This document shows positions 16,605 through 26,531 of a DNA stretch of 64,000 nt, piece after piece (position 1 is the stretch's first letter; every line of letters begins with the position of its first letter). This DNA comes from Bacillus sp. REN10 (GTDB taxonomy: Bacteria; Bacillota; Bacilli; Bacillales; Domibacillaceae), in the NCBI RefSeq assembly GCF_016820555.1, contig NZ_JADHDW010000003.1, positions 1 through 64,000 of the forward strand, written 5' to 3'. The position numbers were made by a program, and so were the translations under genes. The notes beneath the pieces were generated by a model, which did no database searches, was not told the DNA's origin, and worked only from the letters and a program-made list of their open reading frames with translations.

Positions 16605-19600
16605 AGCCGTTAAAATTAACGATGCAAGCATTTGGTCCTTATGCGGGAAAGGAAGTCATCGATTTTGGTCAGCTTGAAAATCATACGATGTTTGTTATTT
16701 CTGGCCGAACAGGTTCAGGAAAAACGACGATTTTTGATGGGATTAGCTTTGCGATTTACGGACGGGCAAGCGGTGATGGAAGAACGGGTGCGGAACTTCG
16801 CAGTCACTTTGCCAGCGATGACTTATTGACCGAAGTTATGCTTCAATTTTCATTGAATGGTCATACATATGAAATTTCTCGTGCACCTCAGCAAGAGAAG
16901 AAGAAAGAACGGGGAGACGGTTATCGAACTGTAACAGCAAAAGCGGAGCTGTATGAGTGGACAAATGATGGAAAAAGAAAGCTCTTAGCAGCGAATGTGA
17001 GAGACGTTGATGAAAAGATTAAAGAAATTGTGCAACTAGATGCCAATCAGTTTCGCCAAATTTTAATGATCCCTCAAGGAGAGTTCAGAAGGTTACTTGT
17101 TTCGGACAGTAAAGATAAAGAACAAATACTTCAGCGGCTGTTTCACACTCAGTTTTACAAAAAGATTGAAGAGAAATTAAAAGTAGAAGCGAATTCCTTA
17201 AAACAGAAGGTGCAATCGGGTGCAGAGGAACGAACGCAGCTGTTAAAAAGTATTCAATCATCTTCGGAAGAAATGGTTCAACTACTTCAAGCATCACCAT
17301 TAAACGAAACAGCTGTCATCACTCAACTAGCCAAAGATATCGAAGATTTGACAGTTCAATCAAATCATATTCAACAAACTCTTTCCAAGAAGAGTCATTT
17401 GCGCGATGAATGGAATAGAAAGTTGGACCAAGCTGAGCGAATTGTGGTGCAAATTGAGAAAAAAGAGCAGTTAGACAAACAGCTCGAACAATTGCAGGAA
17501 AGACAAGAGGAGATGGTACATAAACAAGAAGAAATTATCTGGGCTGAAAAAGCAACGAAACTTGAACAGCAAGAGAAAGAGTGCAAGGCGTTAAAAAGGG
17601 AGCTAGATCGGCTTCACGAGAGAATGGAAGGGACACAAAAGGAACTAGCTCTACAACAGGAAGCTTATATGCAAGCAGACAGAGTATGGGAAGAAGAGAA
17701 TTCTAAAGAGGAAGAACGGCATCGGGCGACCGAGGATGTCAGCAGATTAAATGCAATGAAAGAAGCGGTTTACTCCCTTGACCAAGAACAGCAACAGCTT
17801 GAGCGATTGAAGAGACAAACGAAACAATTAGAGGAGCATCAACTTCAATTGTCAGATAAATATGAGGAAGTCGAGCGCCGAATTGATCAAGTAGAGATAG
17901 AGCTGTCTTCTCTAGACCAACAGCAAAGTCAGCTTTATCAAGAGGAAATGAAGCTAACTAAAGTAACGCAGCATATTCAGCTTTATCAAGAAATAGTAAC
18001 GAAGCAAGCAGACATTTCACGCTTGCAGCGCCAGCATTGCGAGTTAACGAACCAAGAAGAAGAAAAAAGTGCGCAGCTCCTTCAAGTGCGAATGAAACTG
18101 CAGACGCTAGAATCGGAATGGAATAAACATCAAGCCGGGATATTAGCTGCAACATTAGTACATGGTAAGCCTTGCGCTGTCTGCGGTTCTACTCATCACC
18201 CGCATCCTGCTTCAGAAATGTTAGGGGGGCCTAAGAAAGAAGAGATTCAATTAGCAAAAGCCGAAGTAGAAAGACTAGAACATGAACATCGTCAAATAGA
18301 AAAGAACAAGATGGAGAAGCAAACCCGCCTGGAAGTAACTGCGGAAGCGTTGGATAAGCTAGAGAAAGAAGCAAAAATGATTGGTTTAGATCACGATCTC
18401 GCCATTCATGAGCTGTTGGAACAAAAACGAGTGAGTGAAGCGACCATTCAAGAAGCGAAGGAAAGACTCAAACTAAAAACAAAATGGATCGAAACGAAGG
18501 AAGAGTTGAAACAAGCGAAACAAAAGCTTCAACAAGAGATAAGTGAGTTTCAAACAAAGGCAGATCAAGTCCAAGAACGATTTGTAACAAAGCGTGCAGA
18601 AATGGAACATTTATTAAAAAGTATCCCTGTTGCTATTCGGCAAAAAACAGCTTTTGATCAAGCGCTCCAGCAGGCGGAAAAACGGAAGCAACAACTGTTT
18701 GAACGATTAGATCAAGCGTTGAAGCAAAAACAGTTAAATGAAAAAAATGTCGCGACGGTAGCAGCGACTCTTCAAGAAGTCGAATATATGCATAGAGGTA
18801 AACAGGAACAACTGGAAAAAGAGCGGAATGTGTTTTTGGAGTTAATGAATCAGTATCAATTTAAAGATTATAAGCAATACGAAAGTAGCAAACGATCGGA
18901 AGCTATAATTAAGCAAATACAGCAAGAGATTATGACCTATAATGAGGACTTGCGATCAGTATCAGACAGAAGACATGAGCTAATACAATTGTTAGAGGGT
19001 GTGGAAAAACCGGATGTGGATCGAATAAAGCAGGAGCTAGTATCGATTACAGAGCAGATCACCGCCGAGCAGGAGAAATGGGCGCTCTCATCCGCTCTCA
19101 TTCGCGACTGCCAGAGGATTAAAGAACGAGCAGAAGAACTAAACGAAGATTTAAAAGAATTAGAGGAGCAATATCAATTAATTGGTCATCTGTATGACAT
19201 GACACATGGGAATAATGTTCATAAGTTAACATTTGAAAGATATGTACTCGCCTCATTTTTAGATGATATTTTAGCGGTAGCAAATGAACGGCTCGTCAAA
19301 ATGACGGCAGGGCGGTATCATTTACGCCGAAAAACAGACCGAGCGAGAGGCAATGCACAAAGTGGTCTTGAATTACTAGTGTTTGATCAATATACAGGAC
19401 AAGAACGGCATGTGAAGACGTTATCCGGCGGAGAAAGTTTTAAAGCCTCTTTAGCGTTAGCACTCGGTTTAGCAGAAGTAGTTCAGCAATATGCAGGTGG
19501 TGTATCGTTAGAAACGATGTTTATTGATGAGGGCTTTGGTACGCTTGACCAAGAATCGCTCGATCAAGCGATTGAAGCGTTAATGGACATTCAAAGCAGT

Positions 19601-19717
19601 GGTCGATTAGTGGGCGTTATTTCGCACGTTCCGGAGTTGAAAGAGAGAATTGAAGCGCGTTTAGAAGTGATTTCTACTCAAAGTGGAAGCTACACGGAGT
19701 TTCAATTTTTCGGATAA
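16601..19717 (+). CDS. sbcC: SbcC, SMC-like ATPase subunit of SbcCD
   Basis: A 1038-residue Rad50-type ATPase. Walker A is GRTGSGKTT near residue 39, followed by the Q-loop. Long coiled coils (about 190-500 and 560-860) flank the zinc hook Cys525-Ala-Val-Cys528. The signature LSGGESFK and Walker B MFIDEGFGTLD lie near the C-terminus. With SbcD it opens hairpins and removes blocked DNA ends. Length and motifs are complete. The start overlaps the sbcD stop. No terminator is obvious after it. Confidence 0.95.
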   Translation: MKPLKLTMQAFGPYAGKEVIDFGQLENHTMFVISGRTGSGKTTIFDGISFAIYGRASGDGRTGAELRSHFASDDLLTEVMLQFSLNGHTYEISRAPQQEKKKERGDGYRTVTAKAELYEWTNDGKRKLLAANVRDVDEKIKEIVQLDANQFRQILMIPQGEFRRLLVSDSKDKEQILQRLFHTQFYKKIEEKLKVEANSLKQKVQSGAEERTQLLKSIQSSSEEMVQLLQASPLNETAVITQLAKDIEDLTVQSNHIQQTLSKKSHLRDEWNRKLDQAERIVVQIEKKEQLDKQLEQLQERQEEMVHKQEEIIWAEKATKLEQQEKECKALKRELDRLHERMEGTQKELALQQEAYMQADRVWEEENSKEEERHRATEDVSRLNAMKEAVYSLDQEQQQLERLKRQTKQLEEHQLQLSDKYEEVERRIDQVEIELSSLDQQQSQLYQEEMKLTKVTQHIQLYQEIVTKQADISRLQRQHCELTNQEEEKSAQLLQVRMKLQTLESEWNKHQAGILAATLVHGKPCAVCGSTHHPHPASEMLGGPKKEEIQLAKAEVERLEHEHRQIEKNKMEKQTRLEVTAEALDKLEKEAKMIGLDHDLAIHELLEQKRVSEATIQEAKERLKLKTKWIETKEELKQAKQKLQQEISEFQTKADQVQERFVTKRAEMEHLLKSIPVAIRQKTAFDQALQQAEKRKQQLFERLDQALKQKQLNEKNVATVAATLQEVEYMHRGKQEQLEKERNVFLELMNQYQFKDYKQYESSKRSEAIIKQIQQEIMTYNEDLRSVSDRRHELIQLLEGVEKPDVDRIKQELVSITEQITAEQEKWALSSALIRDCQRIKERAEELNEDLKELEEQYQLIGHLYDMTHGNNVHKLTFERYVLASFLDDILAVANERLVKMTAGRYHLRRKTDRARGNAQSGLELLVFDQYTGQERHVKTLSGGESFKASLALALGLAEVVQQYAGGVSLETMFIDEGFGTLDQESLDQAIEALMDIQSSGRLVGVISHVPELKERIEARLEVISTQSGSYTEFQFFG

Positions 19718-19781
19718 CGATCATTGGAGGTTTGGGGGGTGAACGAGCTTCACGCCCCTTATCATCGGTACGCATTTTCTA

Positions 19782-19801
19782 ATATGAGCATATAATCATA
19801 T
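19782..19801. promoter_or_regulatory. Candidate metal-sensor operator before the P-type ATPase
   Basis: ATATGA, eight bases, TCATAT: a 20-bp imperfect palindrome overlapping a TATAAT (19791-19796). It resembles binding sites of ArsR/SmtB-family zinc and cadmium sensors, which usually control such ATPases. No sensor gene is adjacent. Confidence 0.4.
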
Positions 19802-19862
19802 ATGTGATTTGGAAAATATGCTATCATTAATTTAAACGATATTTAAGAAGTGGGGGGGTTTG

Positions 19863-22019
19863 ATGGCGGAGTATCGGTTGAAAGGTCTTTCATGTGCGAA
19901 TTGTGCTCGGGAAATGGAAGAAGAAATACAGAAGCTTCCACATGGAAAAGAAGCCAAAATACATTTTAACTCAGGTAAGCTGTCCGTACCTGAAGGGATG
20001 AATTTGCCTCATGTAGAGAAAATATTAGCGAAAGATGGAGCGGCGATCATTAAAGAAGAGGGTTTTTCCGATGAAGAAGGACATCAGCATGTGGAGGATC
20101 ATGGTGGTCCAAATTGGAAAGTATTACTCTCTCTTTCTGCGGTCTTGTTTGTTGCTGCTTTTCTGCTTGAAGATGATTTGCATATGGCGGCAGTTGTATC
20201 TATTTACGTCGCTGCAACAGCGATTAGTGGCTACCAGACGTTTATGAAAGGAATAAAAAATCTTTTTCGTTTGAAATTCAATATTGATACGTTAATGACT
20301 GTAGCCTTAATTGGTGCATTTAGCATTGGGGAATGGCGAGAAGGCACGCTAGTAGCGATTCTTTTTGGATTAAATGAATATTTAGAAGGACTAGGAATGG
20401 AAAAAGCGAGACAATCGATGGCTGCTTTACTTCAAGTGGCGCCGAAAGAAGCAGTCTTAATCGATGGAGGGCATGAGAAAGTCGTTCAGATCTCTACTTT
20501 GAAAATCGGAGACATCGTTCTTGTGAAGGCAGGCGAAAAAATTCCTTCTGATGGGAAAGTGATTGAAGGGAAAAGTTCGGTCAACGAATCAGCGATTACA
20601 GGAGAATCGATGCCTGCTGATAAGCAAACCGGAGACGATGTTTTTGGAGGAAGCGTCAATAATGAAGGGGTATTAAAAATTGAGATCGTAAAGGCTTACG
20701 AAGATTCTTCATTGGCAAAAGTTTTACACCTTGTCGAAGAAGCTCAAGAAACAAAAACACCTACTGAGTTATTTATTAATCGATTTGCTAAATATTATAC
20801 ACCGGCGATTATGTTGATTTCAGTTGTCGTGATGATTGCGCCGCCCCTTTTGTTTGGAGGTGACTGGGGAGCATGGTTTTATCAAGGATTAGCAGTTTTA
20901 ATTGTTGGTTGTCCATGCGCTTTAATCTTATCTTCCCCGATTGCCATTGTGTCTGGAATTACGAGAAATGCTAGAAAGGGCATCCTTGTAAAAGGTGGAG
21001 TTCATTTAGAACAATTAGGAAAAATAGAGACGATTGCTTTTGACAAAACGGGTACTTTAACAAAAGGCGAGCCCCATGTAGAACAAACGATTGTCTATGA
21101 ATCGAGTTTTTATCAAATTGCTGGGGCTATTGAGAAAAACTCCTCTCATCCACTAGCGATAGCTGTCATAAGAGAAGTGGCAAAAAAAGAATCTCATATA
21201 GAGGAGGCAGTGGACGTCCAAACAATTGTGGGGCAGGGGGTTTCCGCACGCGTTAATGAAAAAAGCTATTATTTAGGAAATGAAAATAGTTTGTCTCATC
21301 TATCATTACCGAATAACATAAAAGAAGATATCGCACAATTAAAAGAAAATGGGTATACTTTAGTAGCGGTAGCTGATGAGGATCAAGTGCTTGGCTTATT
21401 TGGTATCTCTGATCAAATTCGTCCAGAAGCTCATCAATTAATGAAGGATCTTCAAGAAAATGGAATCAAACGAACCGTTATGCTGACAGGCGATCATGAA
21501 AAATCTGCAGAAAAAGTGGCAACAGCTATTGGCTTAACTGACTATTATGCAGGTTTACTGCCAGATGAAAAAGTGCAAAAAATTAAAGAATTAACGAAAA
21601 CGTCTATTATAGCGATGATAGGTGACGGCATTAATGATGCCCCGGCATTGGCGACAGCCGACCTTGGCATTGCGATGGGAAAAGGAACGGACAGTGCCAT
21701 TGAAACGGCTGATATTGTGTTAATGCAAGATCATCTCGGGAAACTTCCTTCAGCTATTTCCATTAGCAAACGAGTCAATCGCATTATTAAGACCAATATT
21801 ACGCTTGCTTTAGGCTTAAAATTAATTGCTTTATTGTTAACGATTCCAGGATTACTTACCCTTTGGATTGCGATTTTATCTGACATGGGCGCAACGATCA
21901 TAGTTACGCTCATTAGCTTAACAATCTTAGTTGAAAAGAAACAAGAAAAAATAAAGAGTGTTCCAGTAAACGGCAGTGACAAAGGGTCTTCCTCCACTGT
22001 TCTTCAAAGACGTTCATAA
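19863..22019 (+). CDS. Heavy-metal P1B-type ATPase (CadA/ZntA type, Zn/Cd/Pb efflux)
   Basis: A 718-residue metal pump. It has an N-terminal metal-binding domain with GLSCANCA (Cys11 and Cys14), a short His/Glu-rich linker, the actuator motif TGES, the transmembrane CPC motif (Cys350, Cys352), phosphorylation site DKTGTLTKGE (Asp394), the SSHPLA HP motif and hinge GDGINDAPAL. CPC followed by ALILSSPIAI and the absence of Cu-type membrane motifs favour zinc, cadmium or lead over copper. ATG 19863 follows a GTGGGGGGG tract; the TTG just before it is less likely. A candidate metal-sensor operator lies upstream. The Ser/Gly-rich C-terminal tail is poorly conserved. Confidence 0.9.
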   Translation: MAEYRLKGLSCANCAREMEEEIQKLPHGKEAKIHFNSGKLSVPEGMNLPHVEKILAKDGAAIIKEEGFSDEEGHQHVEDHGGPNWKVLLSLSAVLFVAAFLLEDDLHMAAVVSIYVAATAISGYQTFMKGIKNLFRLKFNIDTLMTVALIGAFSIGEWREGTLVAILFGLNEYLEGLGMEKARQSMAALLQVAPKEAVLIDGGHEKVVQISTLKIGDIVLVKAGEKIPSDGKVIEGKSSVNESAITGESMPADKQTGDDVFGGSVNNEGVLKIEIVKAYEDSSLAKVLHLVEEAQETKTPTELFINRFAKYYTPAIMLISVVVMIAPPLLFGGDWGAWFYQGLAVLIVGCPCALILSSPIAIVSGITRNARKGILVKGGVHLEQLGKIETIAFDKTGTLTKGEPHVEQTIVYESSFYQIAGAIEKNSSHPLAIAVIREVAKKESHIEEAVDVQTIVGQGVSARVNEKSYYLGNENSLSHLSLPNNIKEDIAQLKENGYTLVAVADEDQVLGLFGISDQIRPEAHQLMKDLQENGIKRTVMLTGDHEKSAEKVATAIGLTDYYAGLLPDEKVQKIKELTKTSIIAMIGDGINDAPALATADLGIAMGKGTDSAIETADIVLMQDHLGKLPSAISISKRVNRIIKTNITLALGLKLIALLLTIPGLLTLWIAILSDMGATIIVTLISLTILVEKKQEKIKSVPVNGSDKGSSSTVLQRRS

Positions 22020-22116
22020 ATTGTTCAGATTCATTTACAGTATGCCATTGAGAAATAGAAGAGGATACAATACGATTGAACTAGCATACCTTGCATTGAT
22101 GTAGGAGGGAAATTAT

Positions 22117-22704
22117 TTGAAGTTATATCGTTTCATTATACTTATAATGGTGACATCACTTGTTTTGATCACCGGATGTAGCAATAGTGACTTTCAAGGC
22201 AATATGGATGTGAAAATGCAAGATTTCACTCATGTTAATCAAGACAATAAAGAAGTGAGCCTGAAAGATTTGAAAGGCACAGTGTGGATCGCTGACTTGA
22301 TCTTTACGAACTGCACAACGGTTTGTCCGCCGATGACTAAAAATATGTCTGAGCTGCAAAAAATGTTGAACGACAAAGGCATTGAAGATTATCGGATTGT
22401 TTCTTTTAGTGTGGATCCTGAAAATGATACCCCGGCTAAATTGAAACAATACATCTCTTACTATAATGCTGATGAAAGTAATTGGGATTTATTAACGGGA
22501 TATGATGCGGACTATGTTAAAGAATTCGCTGAGAAAAATTTTCAAACATTAGCTATTCCTGAGCCTAATTCAAATCAAATTATGCATGGAACAAGCTTTT
22601 ATTTAATCAATAAAGACGGAACGATTGTAAAAAGTTATAACGGTAATGAAGATGTACCATTTGATGAAATTGTGCTCGATGTTAAACAACTAACTGAAGA
22701 ATAA
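22117..22704 (+). CDS. SCO1/SenC-family copper chaperone lipoprotein
   Basis: Assembles the CuA centre of cytochrome c oxidase on the outer face of the membrane. TTG start behind AGGAGGG. The lipobox LITGC places the lipidated Cys at residue 21. The thioredoxin-fold copper site is complete: Cys66 and Cys70 (FTNCTTVCPP) and His157 (IMHGTSF). At 195 residues it matches B. subtilis YpmQ (BsSCO). It lies just after a metal-efflux ATPase, but with its own leader, so a shared operon is not clear. A thiol-redox role is the alternative for this family. Confidence 0.9.
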   Translation: MKLYRFIILIMVTSLVLITGCSNSDFQGNMDVKMQDFTHVNQDNKEVSLKDLKGTVWIADLIFTNCTTVCPPMTKNMSELQKMLNDKGIEDYRIVSFSVDPENDTPAKLKQYISYYNADESNWDLLTGYDADYVKEFAEKNFQTLAIPEPNSNQIMHGTSFYLINKDGTIVKSYNGNEDVPFDEIVLDVKQLTEE

Positions 22705-22709
22705 AAATG

Positions 22710-22747
22710 CGGCTGCCTAAAGATGCTATATTTAGGTAGCCGTTTTG
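22710..22747 (+). terminator. Terminator after the SCO gene
   Basis: CGGCTGCCTAAA and TTTAGGTAGCCG form a stem with one mismatch, followed by TTTTG. Confidence 0.75.
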
Positions 22748-22929
22748 CATAAATGAGCTGAAAATGATTGAATCGCTTTCATTGTTTTACAAGGTCTAAA
22801 TAAAAAAACAAGACTTGACTTTATTAAAATTAACAAAAAATTCACATTTTTCAATTGAAATTCAAGCTTGTATTGTGTAATATTAGACTACAGAAACTAT
22901 TCTGAAAATTTATTCGAGGGGTGAGTAAT

Positions 22930-23109
22930 ATGAACTATGGCGTGTATAAGTTTGGCTCATTTAATAAAATTAAATGTGATTGCGGTTGGGAAGGTGTTCG
23001 TGCTGATTTGCGAAAAGCTTTAGTTGTTCTTGAGCAAACGAAGTGCGGAACCATTTTTGACGCAGAAGATGTATATGTTTGTCCGAACTGTGACTCTAGA
23101 AAATATTGA
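22930..23109 (+). CDS. Small zinc-ribbon-like protein
   Basis: A 59-residue protein with CDCGW at about residues 17-21, a further Cys near 42, and CPNC near 53-56 in the tail, a spacing that suggests one zinc ribbon. The start is ATG 22930, six bases after GAGGGGTG; the GTG at 22921 abuts the same Shine-Dalgarno sequence and is unlikely. It stands alone, with an AT-rich leader upstream and a terminator about 100 bases downstream. No named family is recognised. Confidence 0.7.
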   Translation: MNYGVYKFGSFNKIKCDCGWEGVRADLRKALVVLEQTKCGTIFDAEDVYVCPNCDSRKY

Positions 23110-23206
23110 TTCCCTCCCTAGCCTTCGTATTTTTTCCCTACTTGTCTACCGTCAATTTTGACCGTCTGCAAACTTAAAACCTTTCAGTTAATTTATAATA
23201 TCAAAA

Positions 23207-23245
23207 AAGAAGTGTCCCATGCTAAAACGGACGCTTCTTTTTTTC
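23207..23245 (+). terminator. Terminator after the zinc-ribbon gene
   Basis: AAGAAGTGTCC and GGACGCTTCTT (one G-U pair) followed by a T run. Confidence 0.75.
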
Positions 23246-23370
23246 TTTGACTCATTCGGATAAAATGGCTATTTTTCCTAATTTAACATAACCTTTTCTG
23301 TTAGAAAGCAAGTCTTTATTACTGTATCAAACAAGAATATTGTATAATAAACACATAATGGAGGGAAACG

Positions 23371-23799
23371 ATGATGAAACAAATGAGAGGACATCATCTT
23401 CTATGTGTTCATGGATTTCGGGGAATGGGATATAGTCAAGACTTTATTCAGATGATGACAGAAATCGTTAAGGATATAAGAGATAACCAAAAGGATTTTA
23501 CCATCCGGGTTGTGGTCGGGTTTGATGAAGCTTGCTTTTCTTGTCCGAATAAGGGAGAAAACATATGTGAAGCATCACCGACATCGCAGGAGCATGTCAC
23601 TACGCTTGATCAAAATGTTATTCGTCACCTAGAACTAGAAGTTAATGGGGTATATCACAAATCTGATTTAATGAAACGAACAGTTGAAAGGGTCAATCCG
23701 GAAGACTTGGACTTTCTTTGTAAAGGATGCTCCTGGCTGAGTACAGGTGTTTGTAAAGAAGGGATTCGTCAGCTGAAGCAGAGTAGTGAGAGACTGTAA
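23371..23799 (+). CDS. DUF1284 cysteine-rich protein
   Basis: A 142-residue cytosolic protein starting with the DUF1284 signature RGHHLLCVHGFRGMGYS. It has two cysteine clusters, CFSCPN with a Cys ten residues on, and CKGCSWL with a following Cys, which could hold a metal or an iron-sulfur cluster. The start follows GGAGGG. The family is widespread in anaerobes and Bacilli and has no established role. The gene is close to, but probably separate from, adeR. Confidence 0.85.
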   Translation: MMKQMRGHHLLCVHGFRGMGYSQDFIQMMTEIVKDIRDNQKDFTIRVVVGFDEACFSCPNKGENICEASPTSQEHVTTLDQNVIRHLELEVNGVYHKSDLMKRTVERVNPEDLDFLCKGCSWLSTGVCKEGIRQLKQSSERL

Positions 23800-23851
23800 T
23801 AAAATGATTATAATATTTTGTGTATGAAGTTAATGGAGGAACAAAGTTTAT

Positions 23852-25090
23852 ATGGCAAATGCAACAGGAAATTATTTTGCAAATGATTATGAGTCGATCG
23901 AACTACTAGCCGATCGAATTAGTGAGGAGTTAGAATGCCCGATTACGATAGAGGATGCCAATCATCGGATTATTGCTTATAGCCGACATGAGGATGAAGT
24001 GGATTCAGTAAGAATTGCTACGATTATGGCTCGGCGAGTGCCAGAACATGTGATCAATAGCTTATGGAAGAGTGGAGCGATTCCGAAATTATTTGAAACG
24101 GAAGAACCGGTTATTATTCCACGAATTGAACAAGTGTCGTTGGGAGAACGTGTAGCGATTTCCGTTCGTAAACAAAATCAAGTAGTAGGATTTATTTGGG
24201 CTCATCCTAAGAAAAGCTTTACGGACGAAAAGCTAATGATTTTGCAGGAGGCCGCTAAGGCCGTGAAAAATCAACTGCTTCAACATCAAAAAAAGAAAAA
24301 AGAAACAGAGAAAAGCTACCAAGAATTTTTTTGGAAACTGTTAACTGGTCATTTTGCTAAATTGAAAGAGATTGAATCGATGAATGAACAACATCATTTG
24401 CAGTTGAAAGGACCGCTTGCAGTAATTATTTTTGATTTTCCTCAACCAATTAACCAGTCAGTTGAGCGGCAAACAGATTATTTAGTAGAAACGATTCATC
24501 AACTGCCAATTGTTGCGAGAACATTCGATAATACACAATTAATTTTATTGGCGAAACTACCTGAAAAAGATCACGTGAATAGTCTGCTTACTTTTATTGA
24601 TAGCTTTATTTCAAAAATCAATGAACGCCAGCAAATCGATGGCATCACAGCAGCGGCAGGCGGTGTGGCTGATCAGCCGTTGCATATTGGTCGGAGCTAT
24701 CAAGAAGCATTGTTTGTTTTAAAGATTAAACATCAATTTCCAAAAATCACGAATGAGATTTGCAGTTATGAAAAATTAGGCGTATTTCAATTCATTGAAG
24801 ACTTAGCGGCTATTCGCAAAAAAACGGGATTTCAAAATTCAATGATTACAAAGTTAATGAAATATGATCGTGATCACCATTCAAATATGAGAGAAACGAT
24901 TTTTGTTTTTCTTCAACACGATGGGAATATGAATGAAGCGGCGAAAGCATTGCATATTCATGCCAATACATTAGCCTATCGATTGAAACGAATTTCGGAA
25001 ATCGCTGAAATTAATTTAAAAGATGCTAATCAAAAGATGACACTTTATTTAGATTTATTAATTCAGCAATTAGAGGAACATGATTTGTAA
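23852..25090 (+). CDS. adeR: PucR/CdaR-type activator of alanine dehydrogenase
   Basis: A 412-residue regulator. Residues about 10-145 form a GAF-like sensor region, followed by a central degenerate GGDEF-like domain (about 170-290), and the C-terminal helix-turn-helix of the PucR family (MNEAAKALHIHANTLAYRLKRI, about 365-390). In B. subtilis AdeR (YukF) lies next to ald and activates it; the same arrangement here, with adeR directly before ald in the same direction, supports the name. The start follows GGAGG. The inducer is presumably alanine, by analogy. Confidence 0.88.
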   Translation: MANATGNYFANDYESIELLADRISEELECPITIEDANHRIIAYSRHEDEVDSVRIATIMARRVPEHVINSLWKSGAIPKLFETEEPVIIPRIEQVSLGERVAISVRKQNQVVGFIWAHPKKSFTDEKLMILQEAAKAVKNQLLQHQKKKKETEKSYQEFFWKLLTGHFAKLKEIESMNEQHHLQLKGPLAVIIFDFPQPINQSVERQTDYLVETIHQLPIVARTFDNTQLILLAKLPEKDHVNSLLTFIDSFISKINERQQIDGITAAAGGVADQPLHIGRSYQEALFVLKIKHQFPKITNEICSYEKLGVFQFIEDLAAIRKKTGFQNSMITKLMKYDRDHHSNMRETIFVFLQHDGNMNEAAKALHIHANTLAYRLKRISEIAEINLKDANQKMTLYLDLLIQQLEEHDL

Positions 25091-25193
25091 GAATTCACAA
25101 AAATATCTCCCTGAATTTTTTATTTATAATGATGAAATGTTATGAAAATTGTCATACTATAGACATATAATAAAAAACAGGGAGATGGTCAAC

Positions 25194-26306
25194 ATGATTA
25201 TTGGAATTCCTAAGGAAATAAAAAACAATGAAAACCGCGTAGCAATTACTCCTGCAGGCGTTAGCACATTGGTTCGTGCAGGTCATAAAGTTCTTATCGA
25301 GAAAGACGCAGGTATTGGAAGCGGTTTCACGAACGAAGAGTATAAAGAATTCGGTGCGGAACTTATTGATTCGGCTTCTGATGTTTGGGGTAAGTCAGAA
25401 ATGGTCATTAAAGTAAAAGAGCCGTTAGAATCCGAATATCAATATTTCCGTAAAGATCTGCTTCTTTTCACTTATTTACATTTAGCAGCAGAACCTTCTT
25501 TAACAAAAGCTCTTGTTGACCATGGAGTGACAGGAATTGCTTATGAAACTGTTTCAGTGAACCGCACGTTGCCTCTTCTTTCACCAATGAGTGAAGTGGC
25601 AGGCCGCATGTCTGCTCAAATTGGGGCACAATTTTTAGAGAAGAATAAAGGCGGTAAAGGAGTTCTTCTTGGCGGAGTTCCTGGAGTAAGAAAAAGTAAA
25701 GTAACGGTTATCGGCGGCGGAATGGTAGGAACAAATGCTGCGAAAATCGCTTCTGGATTAGGTGCAGATGTAACAATTATCGACTTAAGTGCCGATCGTT
25801 TACGTCAGTTGGAAGATATTTTCGGATCCAGCGTGCAAACGTTAATGTCTAACCCATTCAATATTGCTGAAGCAGTAAAAGAATCGGATCTTGTGATCGG
25901 GGCTGTGTTAATCCCAGGAGCAAAAGCACCAAAATTAGTAACAGAAGAAATGGTCAAAACGATGTCACCAGGTTCTGTTGTTGTTGACGTAGCTATTGAC
26001 CAAGGTGGTATCTTTGAAACAGTTGATCATATTACAACGCATGATAATCCAACATATGAAAAACATGGTGTTGTTCATTATGCTGTTGCTAATATGCCGG
26101 GAGCGGTTCCGCGTACGTCAACAGTAGCTTTAACAAACGTAACGATTCCATATGCTCTGCAAATTGCTAATAAAGGATTTGAAAAAGCAATTGCTGAAAA
26201 TCCAGCATTAAAGCTTGGTGTCAATACGCTTAACGGATATGTTACTTACGAAGCGGTAGCAACAGATTTAGGTTATGAATTTAAATCTGTTGATGAATTA
26301 CTATAA
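25194..26306 (+). CDS. ald: Alanine dehydrogenase
   Basis: NAD-dependent oxidative deamination of L-alanine to pyruvate and ammonia, used for alanine catabolism and needed for normal sporulation in B. subtilis. ATG 25194 behind GGGAGA gives 370 residues starting [16 protein letters not shown], the family signature. The Rossmann motif [13 protein letters not shown] is at about residues 170-182, and catalytic Lys and His (LTYLHLAAE region) are present. A TATAAT at 25166-25171 has a poor -35, as expected for a promoter that depends on an activator (AdeR). Confidence 0.96.
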   Translation: MIIGIPKEIKNNENRVAITPAGVSTLVRAGHKVLIEKDAGIGSGFTNEEYKEFGAELIDSASDVWGKSEMVIKVKEPLESEYQYFRKDLLLFTYLHLAAEPSLTKALVDHGVTGIAYETVSVNRTLPLLSPMSEVAGRMSAQIGAQFLEKNKGGKGVLLGGVPGVRKSKVTVIGGGMVGTNAAKIASGLGADVTIIDLSADRLRQLEDIFGSSVQTLMSNPFNIAEAVKESDLVIGAVLIPGAKAPKLVTEEMVKTMSPGSVVVDVAIDQGGIFETVDHITTHDNPTYEKHGVVHYAVANMPGAVPRTSTVALTNVTIPYALQIANKGFEKAIAENPALKLGVNTLNGYVTYEAVATDLGYEFKSVDELL

Positions 26307-26323
26307 AATATAACATAGAAAAG

Positions 26324-26358
26324 ACTAGGCTTCTCCACTATGGAAAGCCTAGTTTTTC
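26324..26358 (+). terminator. Terminator of ald
   Basis: ACTAGGCTT and AAGCCTAGT around a 12-base loop, followed by TTTTTC. Confidence 0.8.
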
Positions 26359-26531
26359 TTTTGATGAACGTTTCACTTTATATTCTTCCTTGCTTATTTC
26401 ATAAACTATTTTTTGTGAAAATAACAAAACTTTTCTTCTAGATGAAACGTATAGATATACGAGGAAGAAAGTACGAACGAAAAATTGTATACATATGTTT
26501 ATAAAAATAGTGGGGAAGGGTAAAGAGTTAT

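Noticed and set aside
22767-22780. A cre-like sequence (TTGAATCGCTTTCA) before the zinc-ribbon gene
   Set aside because: Two mismatches at fixed positions of the consensus and one base too few between the half-sites.
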